The notes: generated by a model from the letters alone, not told the origin. DNA of 64,000 nucleotides from Diatrype stigma (GCA_022225965.2 JAKJXP020000032.1:1-64000), one strand, 5' to 3'; counted from the first letter of the stretch, positions 12,916 to 26,098 are shown. Translations and numbers: made by a program.

Positions 12916-14617
12916 CTAGTCCCAGTATCTGATCACGCCGTCGATACCCGCCGCGACGACCTTGCTCGTCTCCTGGGGGTGCCACTGCACACAGGTGATA
13001 GGCTCGTCTCCCGCCTGCAGTTTGTGGTACATCTTGCACGTCTTCCAGTCCCAAAAGCAGACGAAGCCCTGGGAGTCACCGCTAGCCAAGAACTGACCGT
13101 CTGGACTGTGCGCGACGTCGATGGCGTTGCCGGCGTTGTTGTGACCACGGTAGCTCTTCTTCCGGTTCTGGCGGAACTTGTCGGTAGCACCATATACTAC
13201 TATTTGGTTGTCGGAGCTCTGGTAGGCGACGTACTTGCCCGAAGGGTGTAGTGATGCTCGGGTCATGGGGTACATGTAGGGCTCGGCGATATACTTGATA
13301 GGGACGGGGATTTGGTAATCCCAAACCCTGAGGGACTTGTCGTCTGACGTAGTCATGAATCGACGGTTGTCGTCGACGAAGGTAATAGTATTGATAGCTA
13401 GTATAGATTAGCGTTTGTGTATAGTTGACTTAGAAATGACGTAGAAAATGTGCACGGAAGGGGGTGCGCAGAGTGAACGAAAGACTTCGTGACATACCGT
13501 TCAAATGGTGGTCGTATTCTTGAACTGGAGATGAAGAAGGTGCCCGCGTGTCGAACTGGACGATCTTCTTGTCGGACATACCAGCGAGGAACTCATGGGA
13601 GTGCTCGGGGTCCGGGTTGAACTTTATAACATGCGGCGTCTTGCCAGTGGTGAACTTGGCGAGGCAAGCGCCCGTCTCCGTGTCCCAGAGCTTCATCTGG
13701 CGGTCATAAGAAGCCGACAGGAATTGCGTGCCGGCGTTGTTGAAGCTGATATCGGAAACGGCCTTGGAATGGCCAGAATACGTGCGCAGCAGCTCCCTCT
13801 GGTGGTAGACGTCCCATATCTTGACGGTAGTGTCGGCGCCGGAAGACAGAAGTAGGTGACCGGCGTTGGGGAAGAAGCGCAGTGCGGTGACAGCCTTGCC
13901 CCCATGGTTTTTCCAGGTATGAATGAGTTTCCTCGGAATGAAGTTGGTAGTGCTTCCCACATCCTTGCGCAGGTCGACACCGAGATCCTGTGGGACATGC
14001 ATATAGGTGCGGCCTTGATAGTCGTATTCTTGCGCGCCATGGAACGTCGTCGTCTCGTCGCCCATCTCCTCGACCTCTTTCCTCCTTGCCAAAGCGGGGG
14101 CGGGAGCAGACACGACGGTGCCACTTGGGACAACCTCGCTTTCGTCCTCGTCTTCGTAGACATATTCGTACTCCTCATCTGACCCGAGCTCCCCTGGCTG
14201 GACCTCTTCGTATTCTTCGCGCTTGTATTTCGCCCAGGGCCCAACGTATGCGCCATCCCCATCAGCAATAGTGGCGTCGCCTTTCTTCTCCCGCGTATCC
14301 CTCAGGGCTTTTGCCTCTGCTTTGCGCTCGGCTGCCGACTGATATTCCCTCTCTGGGCCCCCCTTCCGCTCGATAGCTCGGTGTTTGCTCCGAAAGGTAT
14401 GCTCGCTGATGTATGTGTCTTCGGCATGCCCAGTCAGGACATTCTTGCGCTTCAGGGCCTTCGTCTCGTCTTTGAAAGGATTTAGAGGACCGAACTTGGG
14501 GCGGGACAGCTCCTCGCCGGAATACGGGACTACGGCGTGGTCGGGACCGGCTTCTTCGCGTACAATAAGCGCGTCTTGAGGCGCCATGTTGGCTGGGTAT
14601 TGCGTAAAGTCGGCCAT
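12916..14617 (-). CDS. prp17: pre-mRNA splicing factor Prp17/Cdc40 (WD40)
   Basis: Two exons, 14617-13498 and 13397-12916, with a 100-nt intron (GTATGT...CTAG), code 533 residues. The N-terminal part is charged and acidic, including a conserved stretch on DETKALKRKNVLTGHAED. From about residue 230 to the end there are WD40 repeats, visible as TVKIWD, QMKLWD, SLRVWD, FVCFWD and the final GVIRYWD. This arrangement and the C-terminal ending at the last WD blade are typical of Prp17/Cdc40, a nuclear spliceosome component acting at the second catalytic step. The ATG at 14617 (MADFTQYP) is preferred to the upstream alternative because the family usually begins this way. It is the first of three minus-strand housekeeping genes in a row. 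Nothing looks broken. Confidence 0.9.
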
Positions 14618-15908
14618 GTTGCCTACGCGGTAGGTATTCGATCGAATATGCGAGCTCAAAGGGTGGAGGAATCAGGAACAGTAAGCAGCGAATAGAAAGC
14701 AGTCCGTCAATGAGTGATTGTAGAGGAGTATTGGAAAAGTGAACCTTCACGTGCAGTCAATCAGGTTCGCGACTTCAACCCACATACGAAGGGAACTTTT
14801 CTGGTAGGAGTTATAGAAGTATGTAATGGGTACAAGGAGCGCGGCGGATTTACTGAGCAGCAGCTAACAGACCCACATAGAGCACAGTGTGCCTCTTAAG
14901 GTATTGTAGCTTGAGTGCTACAGGCCCACCTATTCAGATAGTGCATACCATATACTGCTTTGATGCATATATAGCTTGATCCTTACGTAGTACTTTGAAC
15001 TATAGATCCAGGCACTCAACCTTAACAACTCCTAGGAGACAAACTGGCTGGCTATAGGTATAGACCTAGGAAGGGTTATCCAAGGAGCCAAGGTCAGCAC
15101 TCCGCTGTGGAATCCCCTCCTCGAAAAGGGGTTTGAAGTTGATGACCCTCCTGGTCTCGACAAGTCAGGCAAAGCACATCACCGGGGTTCAGATACAGTT
15201 AGTTACCTCGAGACTACAAATAAAGGGCATCGAACGGTTGAACCACTGGCATAGTACCTATCCTTTATGAATGGAACCGTTTAACATCCGCATTGCGCCA
15301 TTCTGCACCGGTATATGTACTCGTACTCGCTCATCTCGTTCCAGAAAACACACGCATCCAATATAAGGAACCACCTGATACCCAGCACACATAGCTGTAT
15401 AAGTAAAGCAAAGCTGCTCATCGTTTAGAGGGGGTATTATTCGGAATGTCGTTACTTCTTTGCATCTTTCGGAACGACTTTGTGTGAACAAAGCCTTTCC
15501 TTCATACGACGCAGATTCATACAATAATCTCTGCGTAAAACCCTTCAACTCCAACATCAAGCATGCGAACCTCTCCCCAGCCTAACACCACCTCGCCGGG
15601 TAAAGTTCGACCAAAGTTAATTACCACACGGCCGCTTGGTACCGTTCATGGTCCACGCAACGGCTTGCCATCACCACTGCCTTGTTCTGCCCTACCCCAT
15701 ACTGTTCCTATCCAGCCCAACGTTTACAGTCCTTCCCTCTGGAGAGTAGCCCCGGAAATATCGAACTCGATTTCTGGCTGGTGAACCCTCTTCAATATCG
15801 TCCTACTCTTCCAACCTGGCTTTCGTCGGAACAAGGGATCCCATTCGACGCAGTCGAGCCCATGCATACGGCTTTCACCGGTTATACGTGGTCGTTCCGT
15901 CATTCCCT
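14618..15908. other. spacer between prp17 and erv14
   Basis: No gene is supported. Short plus-strand frames at 15563-15912 run into the erv14 3' end and have no recognisable content. Confidence 0.5.
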
Positions 15909-16694
15909 CTAGTGGGTCTCGTCCCGGATAAGAGCGACGATCATGCTGTACAAGTAGAAGAAGAACATGACGAGATGAAAACCCAGCTTAATGAATGATT
16001 CCTGTGATAGTGGTCAGCCGGCGCGTGAAATCGAAGAGAAGGTTCATTTCTAGCCCGCACCTTCTTGTGGACATTCAATTTCCTGAATATCTCGGTGGCG
16101 TCAAGGAGGTGTGTGTTCTCGACGATCCTAAGAGAATGCCGTGTCAGTTTCACTGTGCCTCACGACTAGCAAGTGCAGCTAGATACTGGTATTTCGCAGG
16201 GCATTCGACATACTTTTTCACATTCCATGCCAAGAGCGGCAGGTTGAGGATCAGTGCCAGCCAGTATCCGTTGATCAGGAACAGGAACGTCAGGAAACCG
16301 TGCACGGCGGCCTCCGGGATGATGTAGGTATTGAGACGGTTGCAAAGGTCGATAGGGTTGATATAGTCACTGCATCTCATTTAAGTGTTTGTTAGCACGC
16401 AGCTCAAGTATCAGGGGAGGGCGCCCGAGATCCGAGCAGCAAAGGGGAAAGAAAGGGAGGGAGTGAGCTGTCAGGCTACGATGACGTAGACGGGGGAGAC
16501 GACAACGGCAAAACGAAGCGAAGCGCAGAGCTGTCGCATGTGGACAAATTTCCGCGATGTGGGATATATGTAATATAAAAGAAGACGACGCACCATTCTA
16601 AGTCACTATACATGATAGTGAAGAAGACCTGGAGAAACAGATTCACGGCATTTATGAGCACGGCGAAGAGGTACAACCACGCCTCGCCCGACAT
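15909..16694 (-). CDS. erv14: ER-vesicle cargo receptor Erv14 (cornichon family)
   Basis: Four small exons (16694-16594, 16369-16214, 16127-16061, 16001-15909) join in phase to give 138 residues, the same length as yeast Erv14. The start is [20 protein letters not shown] (first membrane segment). Exons 1 and 2 join at [19 protein letters not shown], the family signature. Exon 2 carries the next hydrophobic segments ([20 protein letters not shown]), exon 3 reads [15 protein letters not shown], and exon 4 holds the last membrane segment and ends IRDETH. Cornichon proteins sit in the ER and early secretory membranes and load selected membrane cargo into COPII vesicles. The splice sites restore known motifs on both sides of each junction, so the model is firm even though no exon exceeds 156 nt. 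Confidence 0.95.
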
Positions 16695-18288
16695 CTTGAC
16701 GGATTTTGTTGGGTTGGCCCGGGGTTTGGTGAGCTTGGTCCGATCGGAGAGGAGATTGTTCTACCGGATTGGCGGAATGAAGAATAATGGACAGGATTGA
16801 GAATGTTGCGGTAACCGGTAACCTCGACAAGCGGCAGAGAGCACAAGCGGTTGTGGAAGGGGAGTCGAGATTGAGTTTGTAGGCTTTTGGTGTCTTCCTT
16901 CGTCAGATTCGTCAGAGCTTGTGAAGGTTAAAACTCCAAACTCCACCTTTTAGCTCTGGGGCCGGTCGGATCGGAGGGCACTAAGATGGATATAGATAGA
17001 TGGAAACCGAGCGAGTAGCTTTCGGTTGCTTGTCCTTATCGATCTGGAAGGACGGTTAGGTACGAGATCGAAGACAGGTCGAGGTAGGGAATATATGATT
17101 TGGTAGATTGTAGGTAGAGTGCAATGATAGAACTCCGTTGGGTTGCGCAAAAGATGCGATGGGCTAGCTATCAATTGTGTATGAAGCTGCCAAGGTAAAC
17201 AACTTGCCGAGTCGTGCGTTGTGGTTGTGTTATCGCTCAGTGCTCTTCCCCCTCAACCTGGAAAGCAGGAAAAAACTTAGTACCGCCTAGCCTGCTTGCC
17301 TACAGCTACATTGGTTAGACTAGGTAGTATGTACGTACATACACATGCATGGGACCTCAGGATATACTCTAACTACCTCAACTGTATGCAAGAGGCAGGC
17401 AAGGCAGGGCAGACAGGACAGGCTAACAACTCAGGTAACGTCAAAGGTGGTTGGCGGGTTCAGTTTCGAGGTGGAGATATAGGCAACCGCGAGGTTTGTT
17501 AGCCATGTCTGAGACTGAGACTGGACGTTAGCAATGGTAATTTGTGCGCGAAATGATGAAAGCGGCTCAGGTGCGAAATCGCTTGTAACTACATGCAGTA
17601 CTATCAGGTATGTACATACAATCCCGTCAAGGCGGATGAAGCCATGGTGCACTCAGTCGGGTGCTGGTAGGTACTTCCCATCTGATGCGGGTCCATCAAG
17701 AGGTACATGGCCGGCCAACCTTGAACTTGATGACCCATGCATGCGGGTACTTAGTAGCAGCTGGCAGCCTAACAGCCACCCAGGCAGCCAGGGACCTGGA
17801 TGCAAGTTCTGGCCACACCTCTGTCTCTTACTCGCTGCAAAATGAGAGCCCCTAGCTCCAGTCAGGCTCTTGATGTAATAGTTATCCCTAAACATGTATC
17901 TGGCTTTATGCTGCTAATGAAAGGGGCTGAAGCCTCGTTTCCCTCCCTCTTTCCCTTCAGGTTCATGGCATTTACCAGTACCTACCTGGTTGTACGAAAT
18001 TGGTAACCAACAAGCCCGGATTATTACACATCATGGATGGCTACGGTGCAGAGGGATTGCAGGTTGTAAAGTTACGATTTTATTTTCAAGTACGAAGCAT
18101 GTAGCTTGATATCGAAATCGCTGCTTGATATACGCTGTGTTCCGCTTTTGAGTATATCATGAACCCGGTATGTATGCCTGTCACATGCCGAACGCTTCCC
18201 ATATCCACATGCTTGGTCCCCAGGACCTAGGATGCAATGCTCAAAACCCAGGTCGCAATGTAAAGCTTGTCTCCCAGCATCCATCTAA
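16695..18288. other. spacer upstream of erv14
   Basis: It holds the erv14 promoter side (right of 16694) and the map1 3' flank. Only short chance frames are visible. The part between 16950 and 18280 has no convincing gene on either strand. Confidence 0.5.
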
Positions 18289-19732
18289 CTACTTACTCTC
18301 GCCATTGGCATTGGCACCGTTTGCCGCGTTCTCAGTGCTTGGCATAGGCACCGGCCCGCCAGGCGAGGTAGGTGTTCGTGCCGTCAGGACTTCCACACCG
18401 GTCTCTGTTACGAGATAGGTATGCTCTATGAAATTGGTCAGCATGCAGTGTTCGACTATAGCCTCATCCTGGAATGCGACTAGGAAAGTAGAGCATACCA
18501 AATTGGGCGGTCCTCTTGCCGTCGATGGTCGTGCTCGTCCAGTTGTCTGGCCAGGTGATATCGCGATACTTCCCCAGTGCGATCATAGGCTCAATGGTAA
18601 AAGTCATGCCTGGCTTGCACTCCCCTACCGCCTTGTTCTTGGCGTAATGGGGGACATTCGGCGGGCAATGAAACAACGAGTTGACGCCATGGCCGCAGTA
18701 TGTTCGGATTACGCTGCAGTTCTTGGATTTGGCATGCTTCTCGATAGCATTGCCAAAATCGCGTATCAGCGCCCCGGGCTTGATAAGCTTTTCCGCCGCT
18801 TCTAGACATTCCCGGGCCGTCTCGACTACCCGGACGGAGTCGGGATCTGCTTTGGCTTTGTCCCCAACATAATACGTCTCGTTCAAGTCGGCGTGGTACC
18901 CCCCATGGTACAAGGAGACGTCTAGGTTGATGATATCGCCATCGAGTAATACGCGCTGGTCCGGGATTCCATGGCAGATGACTTCGTTTACCGAGGTACA
19001 GAACGACTTCGGGAAGTAGTTGTAGTTTAATGGGGAAGGATACGACTGAGGTGCGGTTAGTAATCGAATGACAAGGGAGAGAACAGATCTCGCCGTCTCA
19101 CATTTCGCTCTATAGAGGCATTGTGGCAGACCTCGTCCAGGTAATCGGTAGTAACACCGGGCTTGATCTCGGCTGCCACAATATCCAAAACTTCTCTTCC
19201 CAACTTGCACACTTTGCGCATGGCATCCTGGCCCGCAGCATCGAGCAAGTCAAACTTGTTCCTGTTCTGGAAGCGTTCGCTTCTCGGAATACCCGTCTCG
19301 GCGTAGTCGGGGCGCACAACCGACTTGGGTACGGCACGCCTCGGAGACAGCGGGTACACTGGCCGGAGGGGTCCGGTATACGAGAAGGAGGGGAACGGGT
19401 TGAATACACCGGTTGCTGGATCGGGTTTAGATACGACCTTTGGAGTTATGAGGTTATGAAGAATACCATTTTGCGTCTTGCCTTGGGCTGTCTTATGCAC
19501 GGACTTGTGGTCGTTCTGTACGATGCGAAAGCCCTGTCAGCGCTACATAGTCCCCAAGTCGGGTGGAACAACGGGAATGGCAAAGCATACGAACCCAGTT
19601 CTTTTTGAAACAGTCTTGCGAGCAGAAGTAGCTGTCGTTGATGCCCAGTTTCAAGCAGGTCGGACATTGTAGATCAGCGTCTTTCTCGCAGTCTATGCCA
19701 AGGCATTTCTTCTTCGCGGGTGGTTCGGTCAT
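18289..19732 (-). CDS. map1: methionine aminopeptidase type 1 with N-terminal zinc finger
   Basis: Four exons (19732-19595, 19515-19102, 19045-18499, 18425-18289) give 411 residues. Residues 10-41 form a Cys-rich zinc finger (C10, C15, C23, C26, C37, C41) typical of eukaryotic MetAP1, which helps ribosome association. The catalytic pita-bread domain shows all five metal ligands: D226 (in INLDVSLYH), D237 (in HADLNET), H303 (in CGHGVN), E336 (in FTIEPM) and E367 (in FEHT). The last Glu codon is split by intron 3, and the join restores it. The enzyme removes the initiator Met from nascent proteins in the cytosol. The C-terminal tail (about 30 residues, rich in Pro, Asn, Ala) lies beyond the usual domain end. 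Divergent from bna4 with a 1.4-kb spacer. Confidence 0.94.
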
Positions 19733-21105
19733 GGTTGCTCGAGAGAAGACAAGACGATTATCTCCAGGGCGGGGAGCGGCAGGCTAAAACAAGTGGGATA
19801 GAGAATGGGGAAGTGGGAGGGAAATAAAGAGCGACTTTTAATGTCCAATGTCACGAGGGAAAAAGGAAGTAAAGTATCGATTACCGTCCGGCGCAAGAAT
19901 AGGGAAGCGTGGGGATACGAAAATGCGCCTACGTCTGTCTATAAGGCAAGGCGAATATTTTGGATTTTAAAGTGCTAGTAGTTTAGGTATCGTGTATATG
20001 CAAGGGCGCATGTAGCCTTGAACTTTGCCACGGTTGGTTGGCTCCCGAGAAGACCCACGCCTTACGCCCCACGGTTGGTTATCGCAACTACCTAATCCAG
20101 TAAGGGAAATTTCCCTCGTGTGCTTGAAGGTTTTGTAAGGCAACATCAGCTGAATCGAACGAGGGGCAGTCACCCAAACCAGCCTAAATGCGCCGTGGGA
20201 TATTGGGATATCGGGATATGCAATGAGGCAGGTAGGCTGGAAAGACTATCGAACTATATCGAATGGATGACCTGGTGGGATTTGGTGGGGGTTGTCGCGG
20301 CTGGCGCTTAGAGACTCCACATGACGGCAGGGATCGCTTAATGAATGATACGTACGAAGTACGCCTACGCAGTACCTATGCAACTACGAAAATACAACCC
20401 TGACAGCCTTTGGCCCCCGACCCCAATTCCTTGGGAGCTATCACAGAGACCAAGTTACCAACCTACACAAGTAACAATCATGCAGTTGGTCGACCACCTT
20501 GGACTGGAAGGCTCTATAACGTGAGCTGGATGCGGAAACTACCGAAGTTGGCTGAATTTAATCTGCAGCCCTATTGCCCATGCCGGGAGAAACCAAGAGA
20601 GCCAACATGGAAACGAGTTAACAAGTTGGTTACATCTCAATGGTAAGGCGCAATATAATCCAAACTGACTTACCTCGAGCCTTACCCTGCATTCCATTTA
20701 TGTTGGTGATGCTATGCGCTTCCGTATGCCACGATGGTACGATGCCATGAATGTGGGCGTGATCATGATTGTATAATACTGTGGGTAGGTACATTGAAGC
20801 CCGCATCCCAGATATGCACCAAAGAGGATGTGGATAGAACGCGCCTACCTGTTAGCCTAGCTTATTCGGCAAACACCGGGCTGACTGGGTCCTGCACTTA
20901 TAGGCACTGCACTTATATGGCTCGACGCTAAATACATACATACCTGCCTCCTAGACTGGGGCATCTCGTAGTTATGTAGGTGAGCACTTGCCTTGCACTG
21001 CTGACATTGCCTGGGATAACTACCTCTAGTTACTGATCCCTAGAAGCGACAGGCAAGGCAGACACGTTCCTTAGGAAGCGGGAGATAGTTCCCAGTTGTT
21101 ACCAT
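19733..21105. other. divergent spacer between map1 and bna4
   Basis: This region presumably holds both promoters. No gene and no clear core promoter motif were identified. Confidence 0.5.
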
Positions 21106-22950
21106 ATGGCTATCATTACGACCACAAGGCAGAAATACGTCGTTGTTGGCGCCGGTCCTGTGGGATCATTGGCTGCCTTATATGCAGCCAAGCGCGGCCA
21201 TGATGTCGAGATATATGAGCTCCGGGGTGGTAAGTCTTCTCCGCATTCATAGAACGTTCATAGAGATAGATAGATGTTGAGAGCAGGAGTGATTGCTTTT
21301 ACCACTATATTTAGAAAGGCTACCCTCATTCAAATGGCATGAAGCTAATCCAGCCTAGACCTCCGAGATCCCTCGACCACCCCTTTAAACTTCACAAAGT
21401 CCATCAACCTTGCTCTCTCGGAAAGGGGCATCAATGCGATGCGCCATGCGGACCATCCGGATCTGCTCGGCCATGTCTTCGGAGCAACTATCCCCATGCG
21501 GGGCCGGATGATCCACGGTAAACGTCCAACAGGGGAACTGTATGAGGAACCCCAGGACTACGATATCCATGGACGGGTAGGATGCCCTTTTACCAGAGAT
21601 TTCTTTGGTGCATAGTGCACTACGAGACATCACATCACCATGCTGACACCTCAGAGCTAGACAATATTTGCTGTTGACCGGGCTGGCCTGAACAAGAGGC
21701 TGCTAGATATCCTCGAGGCTATGCCCAACGTCAAGTTCTTCTTTAACCACAAACTTACCGGCGCCGACTTCAAGAAACGCAGGGCCTGGTTTGAATCACG
21801 TCAGACTGGTGGCTCTGGCTCTGACTCGTCGGATCGCCCGAAGGAGATCGAGGTCCGGTTCGACCTGATGATCGGGGCTGACGGGGCCCACTCGGCTGTC
21901 CGCTACCACCTCATGAAGTTCACGCGGATGAACTATCAGCAGGAGTACATCGACACGCTGTGGTGCGAGTTTCAGATCAGCCCGCTGGCGAAGTCTGCGA
22001 AGTCTCGTAACCCTAGCAGCAGCATCGAGTCGCGCTTTCGCATCTCGCCCAATCATCTCCACATCTGGCCTGGGAAGCAGTTTATGTTCATCGCTATCCC
22101 GAGCGAGGTGAGGCTTCTGCAGTCCCCCCTTTCCTTCCAGGTGCATGTACTTATACAGAGTATATATATGTAGGACGGCTCGTTCACATGCACGCTCTTT
22201 CTACCGAGTGCCGAGTTTGCGTATCTCGAAGCAGATACGTCCAAGCTGCCGGAATTCTTCGATCACCATTTTCCCGGTGTCACCTCGCTCATACCACCAA
22301 CTGAGCTCACCTCTTCTTTCGAGGCGAACCCGCATCTCCCCCTCATCAACATAAAATGCTCGCCCTACCACTACGCAAGCTCAGCCGTTATAGTCGGCGA
22401 TGCGGCGCACGCCATGGTCCCATTCTACGGCCAAGGGATGAACGCCGGGATGGAGGACGTCCGGACGCTCTTCTCGATCTTCGACAAGCACGCCGCCACC
22501 CTCGCCGAGAGCAACAACCCGGCGGACCCGGCCCCGCTCGACGATGCCGCGCTGCAGAGGGGCCTCGCGCTCGCCGAGTACTCGACGCTGCGCGTGCCCG
22601 ACGCGCACGCGATCAACGACCTGGCGCTGCAGAACTACGTGGAGATGCGCGCGTCGGTGCTGTCGCCGGCGTACCGGTTCCGCAAGCTCCTCGAGGAGTT
22701 CCTGTCGGTCCACGTGCCGAGCCTGGGGTGGCACACCAAGTACTCGCGCGTCAGCTTCGGGAACGAGCGCTACTCCGACGTGGTCGCGAAGAGCGAGCGC
22801 CAGGGCAGGATCCTGCTGCGCGGGCTGGGGGGCGGCCTGGTGACGCTGCTGTGCGTGGGAGCGTACGGGTTCTACGCGCGGCAGCTCGCGAGATCTCGGC
22901 CGCCAGTGTCGTTCTTTCATACCATCACCTATACGCTTTTTAGACGGTAG
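21106..22950 (+). CDS. bna4: kynurenine 3-monooxygenase
   Basis: Four exons (21106-21229, 21359-21576, 21661-22107, 22174-22950) give 521 residues. The N-terminus has the FAD dinucleotide fold [16 protein letters not shown]. Exon 2 reads [16 protein letters not shown], exon 3 begins [16 protein letters not shown] and contains the [10 protein letters not shown] block, and exon 4 has the [21 protein letters not shown] motif that identifies this family among FAD hydroxylases. A C-terminal hydrophobic segment (about residues 475-490, [14 protein letters not shown]) fits the mitochondrial outer-membrane anchor. The enzyme hydroxylates L-kynurenine with NADPH and O2, in the de novo NAD path from tryptophan. 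Exon 1 is short (41 codons plus one base) and ends within the Rossmann fold. No other pathway gene is nearby, as is usual in fungi. Confidence 0.93.
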
Positions 22951-23620
22951 CGGGCGATTTGTAAGATAGCCTATTGCATGTGATGTTTTGAAAGAAAGAT
23001 AGAAAGAGGGCCCAGAAGTCAAATCAATGTAATGATCCTGGGAATTATGTGAACTCGATATTTCGTAATCTGGAGTTCATCAGATCTCCCCTTCAAACTC
23101 GATGCCCATCACTAAGAGAGCATTTACATCAGTCTCAACTGAGCAATAAATTGAACACCAATTATCAAATTACATTAATATATATCCACTGCGCTTGGAT
23201 AAGGGGTTCAGTATTTGCAGCATATACAGAACCACATATAGGTACCGCTAACGAAGACTTGGTGTTAGTGTTATTAGCATTTGTGGCGGTGCATGTTCAT
23301 CTAATTCCGCCGACCACAGACGGGACGGGGATTGCTCGGGTACCTCATTATGTAAGACAATCTTAGTTGTACTCGTCGCGGATTCGCTAGTCTGAATGAA
23401 GCTCTCCGAACAAGGCCAGCCGGAGATTTCTTTTTGTGTTTTGCTTGACCTCACAGCTCTAAAGCTAGGGTTGTAAGGGTATCTTGGAACCTCACTCCAC
23501 CTAGGCATTTCATCGGCAAGGTCGACCTTGGTCTCACAACTTACAGGTACTTGAGGTATCAATAGCATCGAAGCTATCACATACCATACCTCGAAAGCGA
23601 CGAAGGGAAACGGCCACAAA
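22951..23620. other. spacer after bna4
   Basis: This is bna4 3' flank and upstream region of the next small gene. No feature is identified. Confidence 0.5.
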
Positions 23621-23983
23621 ATGTCTACACCACCGCCACCACCACCAACCCGACAGCCCCCAACGCCGCTCCCATACAAAAGCACGCGGCCACCGCAGCC
23701 ACCGCCGCAACCTCGACTTCGACTTCGACCCCAACCCCAACCCCAACCCCAGCCCCAAGTCCCGCGAAGCCTGCAGTCGAAACCAGTCGATCCGTCCAGC
23801 CCGGCTTATAAGCAGGTCGCCGGGAAGTACGTCCGCTTCATGATTGCCGTGCCCATTCTCCTCGTCACCTCGTACTTTCTCTACGACCGTCTGGTTCTGG
23901 GCAATTCGGTGAAGTCCTTGCGCGACGACCCGCCGCCGTCGCAGCCGCGCCACCACCAACAGCATGAGAAACAGAAGGGCTGA
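23621..23983 (+). CDS. small single-pass membrane protein with Pro/Gln/Arg-rich N-terminus
   Basis: A single exon codes 120 residues. Residues 1 to about 60 are low complexity (PPPPPP, then QPQPQPQPQ). One hydrophobic segment follows (about residues 71-88, YVRFMIAVPILLVTSYFL) and is followed by a positively charged region and a His/Gln tail. The context CACAAAATGTC is an acceptable fungal start. The membrane segment plus YDRLVLGNSVKSLRD looks like genuine protein rather than noise, but the family is not recognised. Topology and location are unknown; a mitochondrial or ER membrane is possible. Confidence 0.5.
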   Translation: MSTPPPPPPTRQPPTPLPYKSTRPPQPPPQPRLRLRPQPQPQPQPQVPRSLQSKPVDPSSPAYKQVAGKYVRFMIAVPILLVTSYFLYDRLVLGNSVKSLRDDPPPSQPRHHQQHEKQKG

Positions 23984-24411
23984 GTGAGCGGGATGCTTTT
24001 CATGGGCATACACACACACACACACACGGGTATCCTTGTTGAAGCCAAGCAAGAAATGCATGCGATAGGTATCTACATAGCTTCTCGAGGAAATCAGTCG
24101 CTCGACTCTTGTCTTGTCTTGTCTTGGGCTTAACTGCCCGCTTGCTCTTGGGCATGCATGCCTTTCACCGGGCCGGGTTGGCCTGGATTCGAGCCTGCAT
24201 GCTCAAGGAATATCGCACGACATGACACGGCCCAAGCAAGAGAAGGTCACGGGAATATCAAATAAAATCATTAAGATGCGGCATTCATTTGGTGCTACTC
24301 TCAACTCGAGGAACTAGAGAGCCCGCCGTGCTCCGACGCCCGCGTCGGAACCCTTTCGGGCCTCTCCCTTCCCCGCTACCTGCTACCCAGCCATCCATCC
24401 ATATATATACC
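23984..24411. other. convergent spacer
   Basis: This stretch separates the 3' ends of two convergent small genes. It contains a short CA repeat (about 24010-24027). No other feature is visible. Confidence 0.5.
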
Positions 24412-24723
24412 TTATTTCCTCCCGCCCTTCCGTGGCCATCTCCCCGCGCGACCGCACAAGATCAGGACGCCCACGAGGACCAAGACACAGACGGCGCCCA
24501 CGACGATGGCGGCGATCTCCCCCGGTTTCAGATAGGAGCCGTCCGCCGGGTCGTTCTTGTAGCCGGCGACCTGTCGCTTCAGGACGTCCACGGCCTGCAC
24601 GGCTTCCAGCCAAGCGAGGTCGGACGCCTCCAGGTCCCCTCGCTCGTAGCCGGTCGGGGCCGCCAGGGCCACGTTGGCTAGAAGAAGGAAGACGGTGAAG
24701 GCGAGGGAGAGAAAGGCGCTCAT
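24412..24723 (-). CDS. small signal-peptide protein with one transmembrane segment
   Basis: A single exon codes 103 residues. It starts with a good signal peptide (MSAFLSLAFTVFLLLANVALA, cleavage likely near APT), followed by about 45 residues of acidic and neutral extracytoplasmic sequence. A long hydrophobic segment comes next (about residues 68-91, GEIAAIVVGAVCVLVLVGVLILCG) and then a basic tail (RAGRWPRKGGRK). This is the layout of a type I membrane protein with a short cytoplasmic tail. The VLKR before the juxtamembrane part could be a Kex2-like site. No family is recognised. Confidence 0.55.
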   Translation of the reverse strand: MSAFLSLAFTVFLLLANVALAAPTGYERGDLEASDLAWLEAVQAVDVLKRQVAGYKNDPADGSYLKPGEIAAIVVGAVCVLVLVGVLILCGRAGRWPRKGGRK

Positions 24724-26098
24724 TTTTCGTTGATGTGCGTGTGATGGGTCGATCGTCTTTGCTAGGCGGTGGTGGTGGTGGTAGGATAGTGCTTGCTGTA
24801 CTGTATGTATATTGGATACTTGAGCGAGAACAAAATGAGATATTCACTTTGAGCGCCGGAGGTTTCGTGTCTGCTCCAGCTATCTTAGTGGTTCAATCTC
24901 GGTGAAGTAGCTGGGATTGATGCTGCAGATTCACGCCATTGATATAGTTCCTGTGGTCATGGCCAAGTCATAGTGAAAATGTTCCAGAATCATTCAGTGA
25001 CGGGCACAATGCCATTGTCAGTTCGAGCATACAACAGATGAATGTGTGTGAGTTGAAAGAAGCCATTCTTCCTCATTCTCTGCGTGGTTTGTTCGAGGGA
25101 TTCCTCCATCTATGTGGCTGGTCTGCCTAGCCTACATAGTAAGCTGAACAACAATGACCTGGGGCAACTAAACTAGATGATACAATGCTCGCCTACGAAG
25201 TAGAGAACCTACGAAGTAGATGGCGGATTGTTCCCCTCATTCTTCTTTTGTCTTATCTTGCCTATCTTCCAAGATCGTCGCAGATCTTCACAGAAAGCCC
25301 TTTTATCCCATTTATTCGTTGGGTATTGTTCCTCGAACCTTAAAACGGCGGGCGGCTTGGCATGTGAAGCCAGTTCATTCGCGCATGGGCTGCGCTGCGC
25401 GCTGTCCAGTGTTATTTAATATGTGTTGGCGGTTCTTTAATTCCCATCCCCCGCGCGATTCTTTTTCTCCATAGAAAAGGCTGGTCCATCGTGAGCTGTC
25501 GGCCAGTCGTCGCGCCGGCCCTTGCGCTCTCAAACAATAGCGCTTGCGACGCAGATCATCATGTACCCCGGGCCTCTGTACAAACCGCCTTGTTTCTCGG
25601 CATACGGAGCGCATCTCATTTTATACGAAGTAGCTCCCAGGTAACTAGCAGCTAGAATGTAGCCCATAAGTTACTAGCCGTTAACCTCCCCCTTTTTTCT
25701 ACTCTTGGACATGACGTAACATTGTATGTTTTACGAACCATCACGGGCTCGGCGCCCCTTTTTAAGCCTAACGTCCCATTTTAGACCCGGAAGCACACTT
25801 GGCTATGCACGCCCACAGGCTGCGTTGCTTGGGATGGGAGATGGGATGAACCCAAGAAATGTCTGTTATTCATTACCAAATCGTGCCATTTCGTACCAGA
25901 TACAACATCATACATATTTGTGTCGTATATAATATAATATATTCCAAAAGACAGCTGGACTGTTGTAAGATCAATAAATCGAAGAACCGGACGAAAGACA
26001 CAAGAAGAGAACCAGATCTATAATCCATACACTGCCGCCATTCATTCACTCGCTCGTTCGTTCATTGATACACCACTACCATCACTACCGCCACAGCC
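24724..26098. other. spacer without recognised genes
   Basis: This is a divergent spacer between the 24412 and 26099 genes. Only short chance frames are visible. The region near 26060-26098 is pyrimidine-rich and resembles a 5' untranslated leader. Confidence 0.45.
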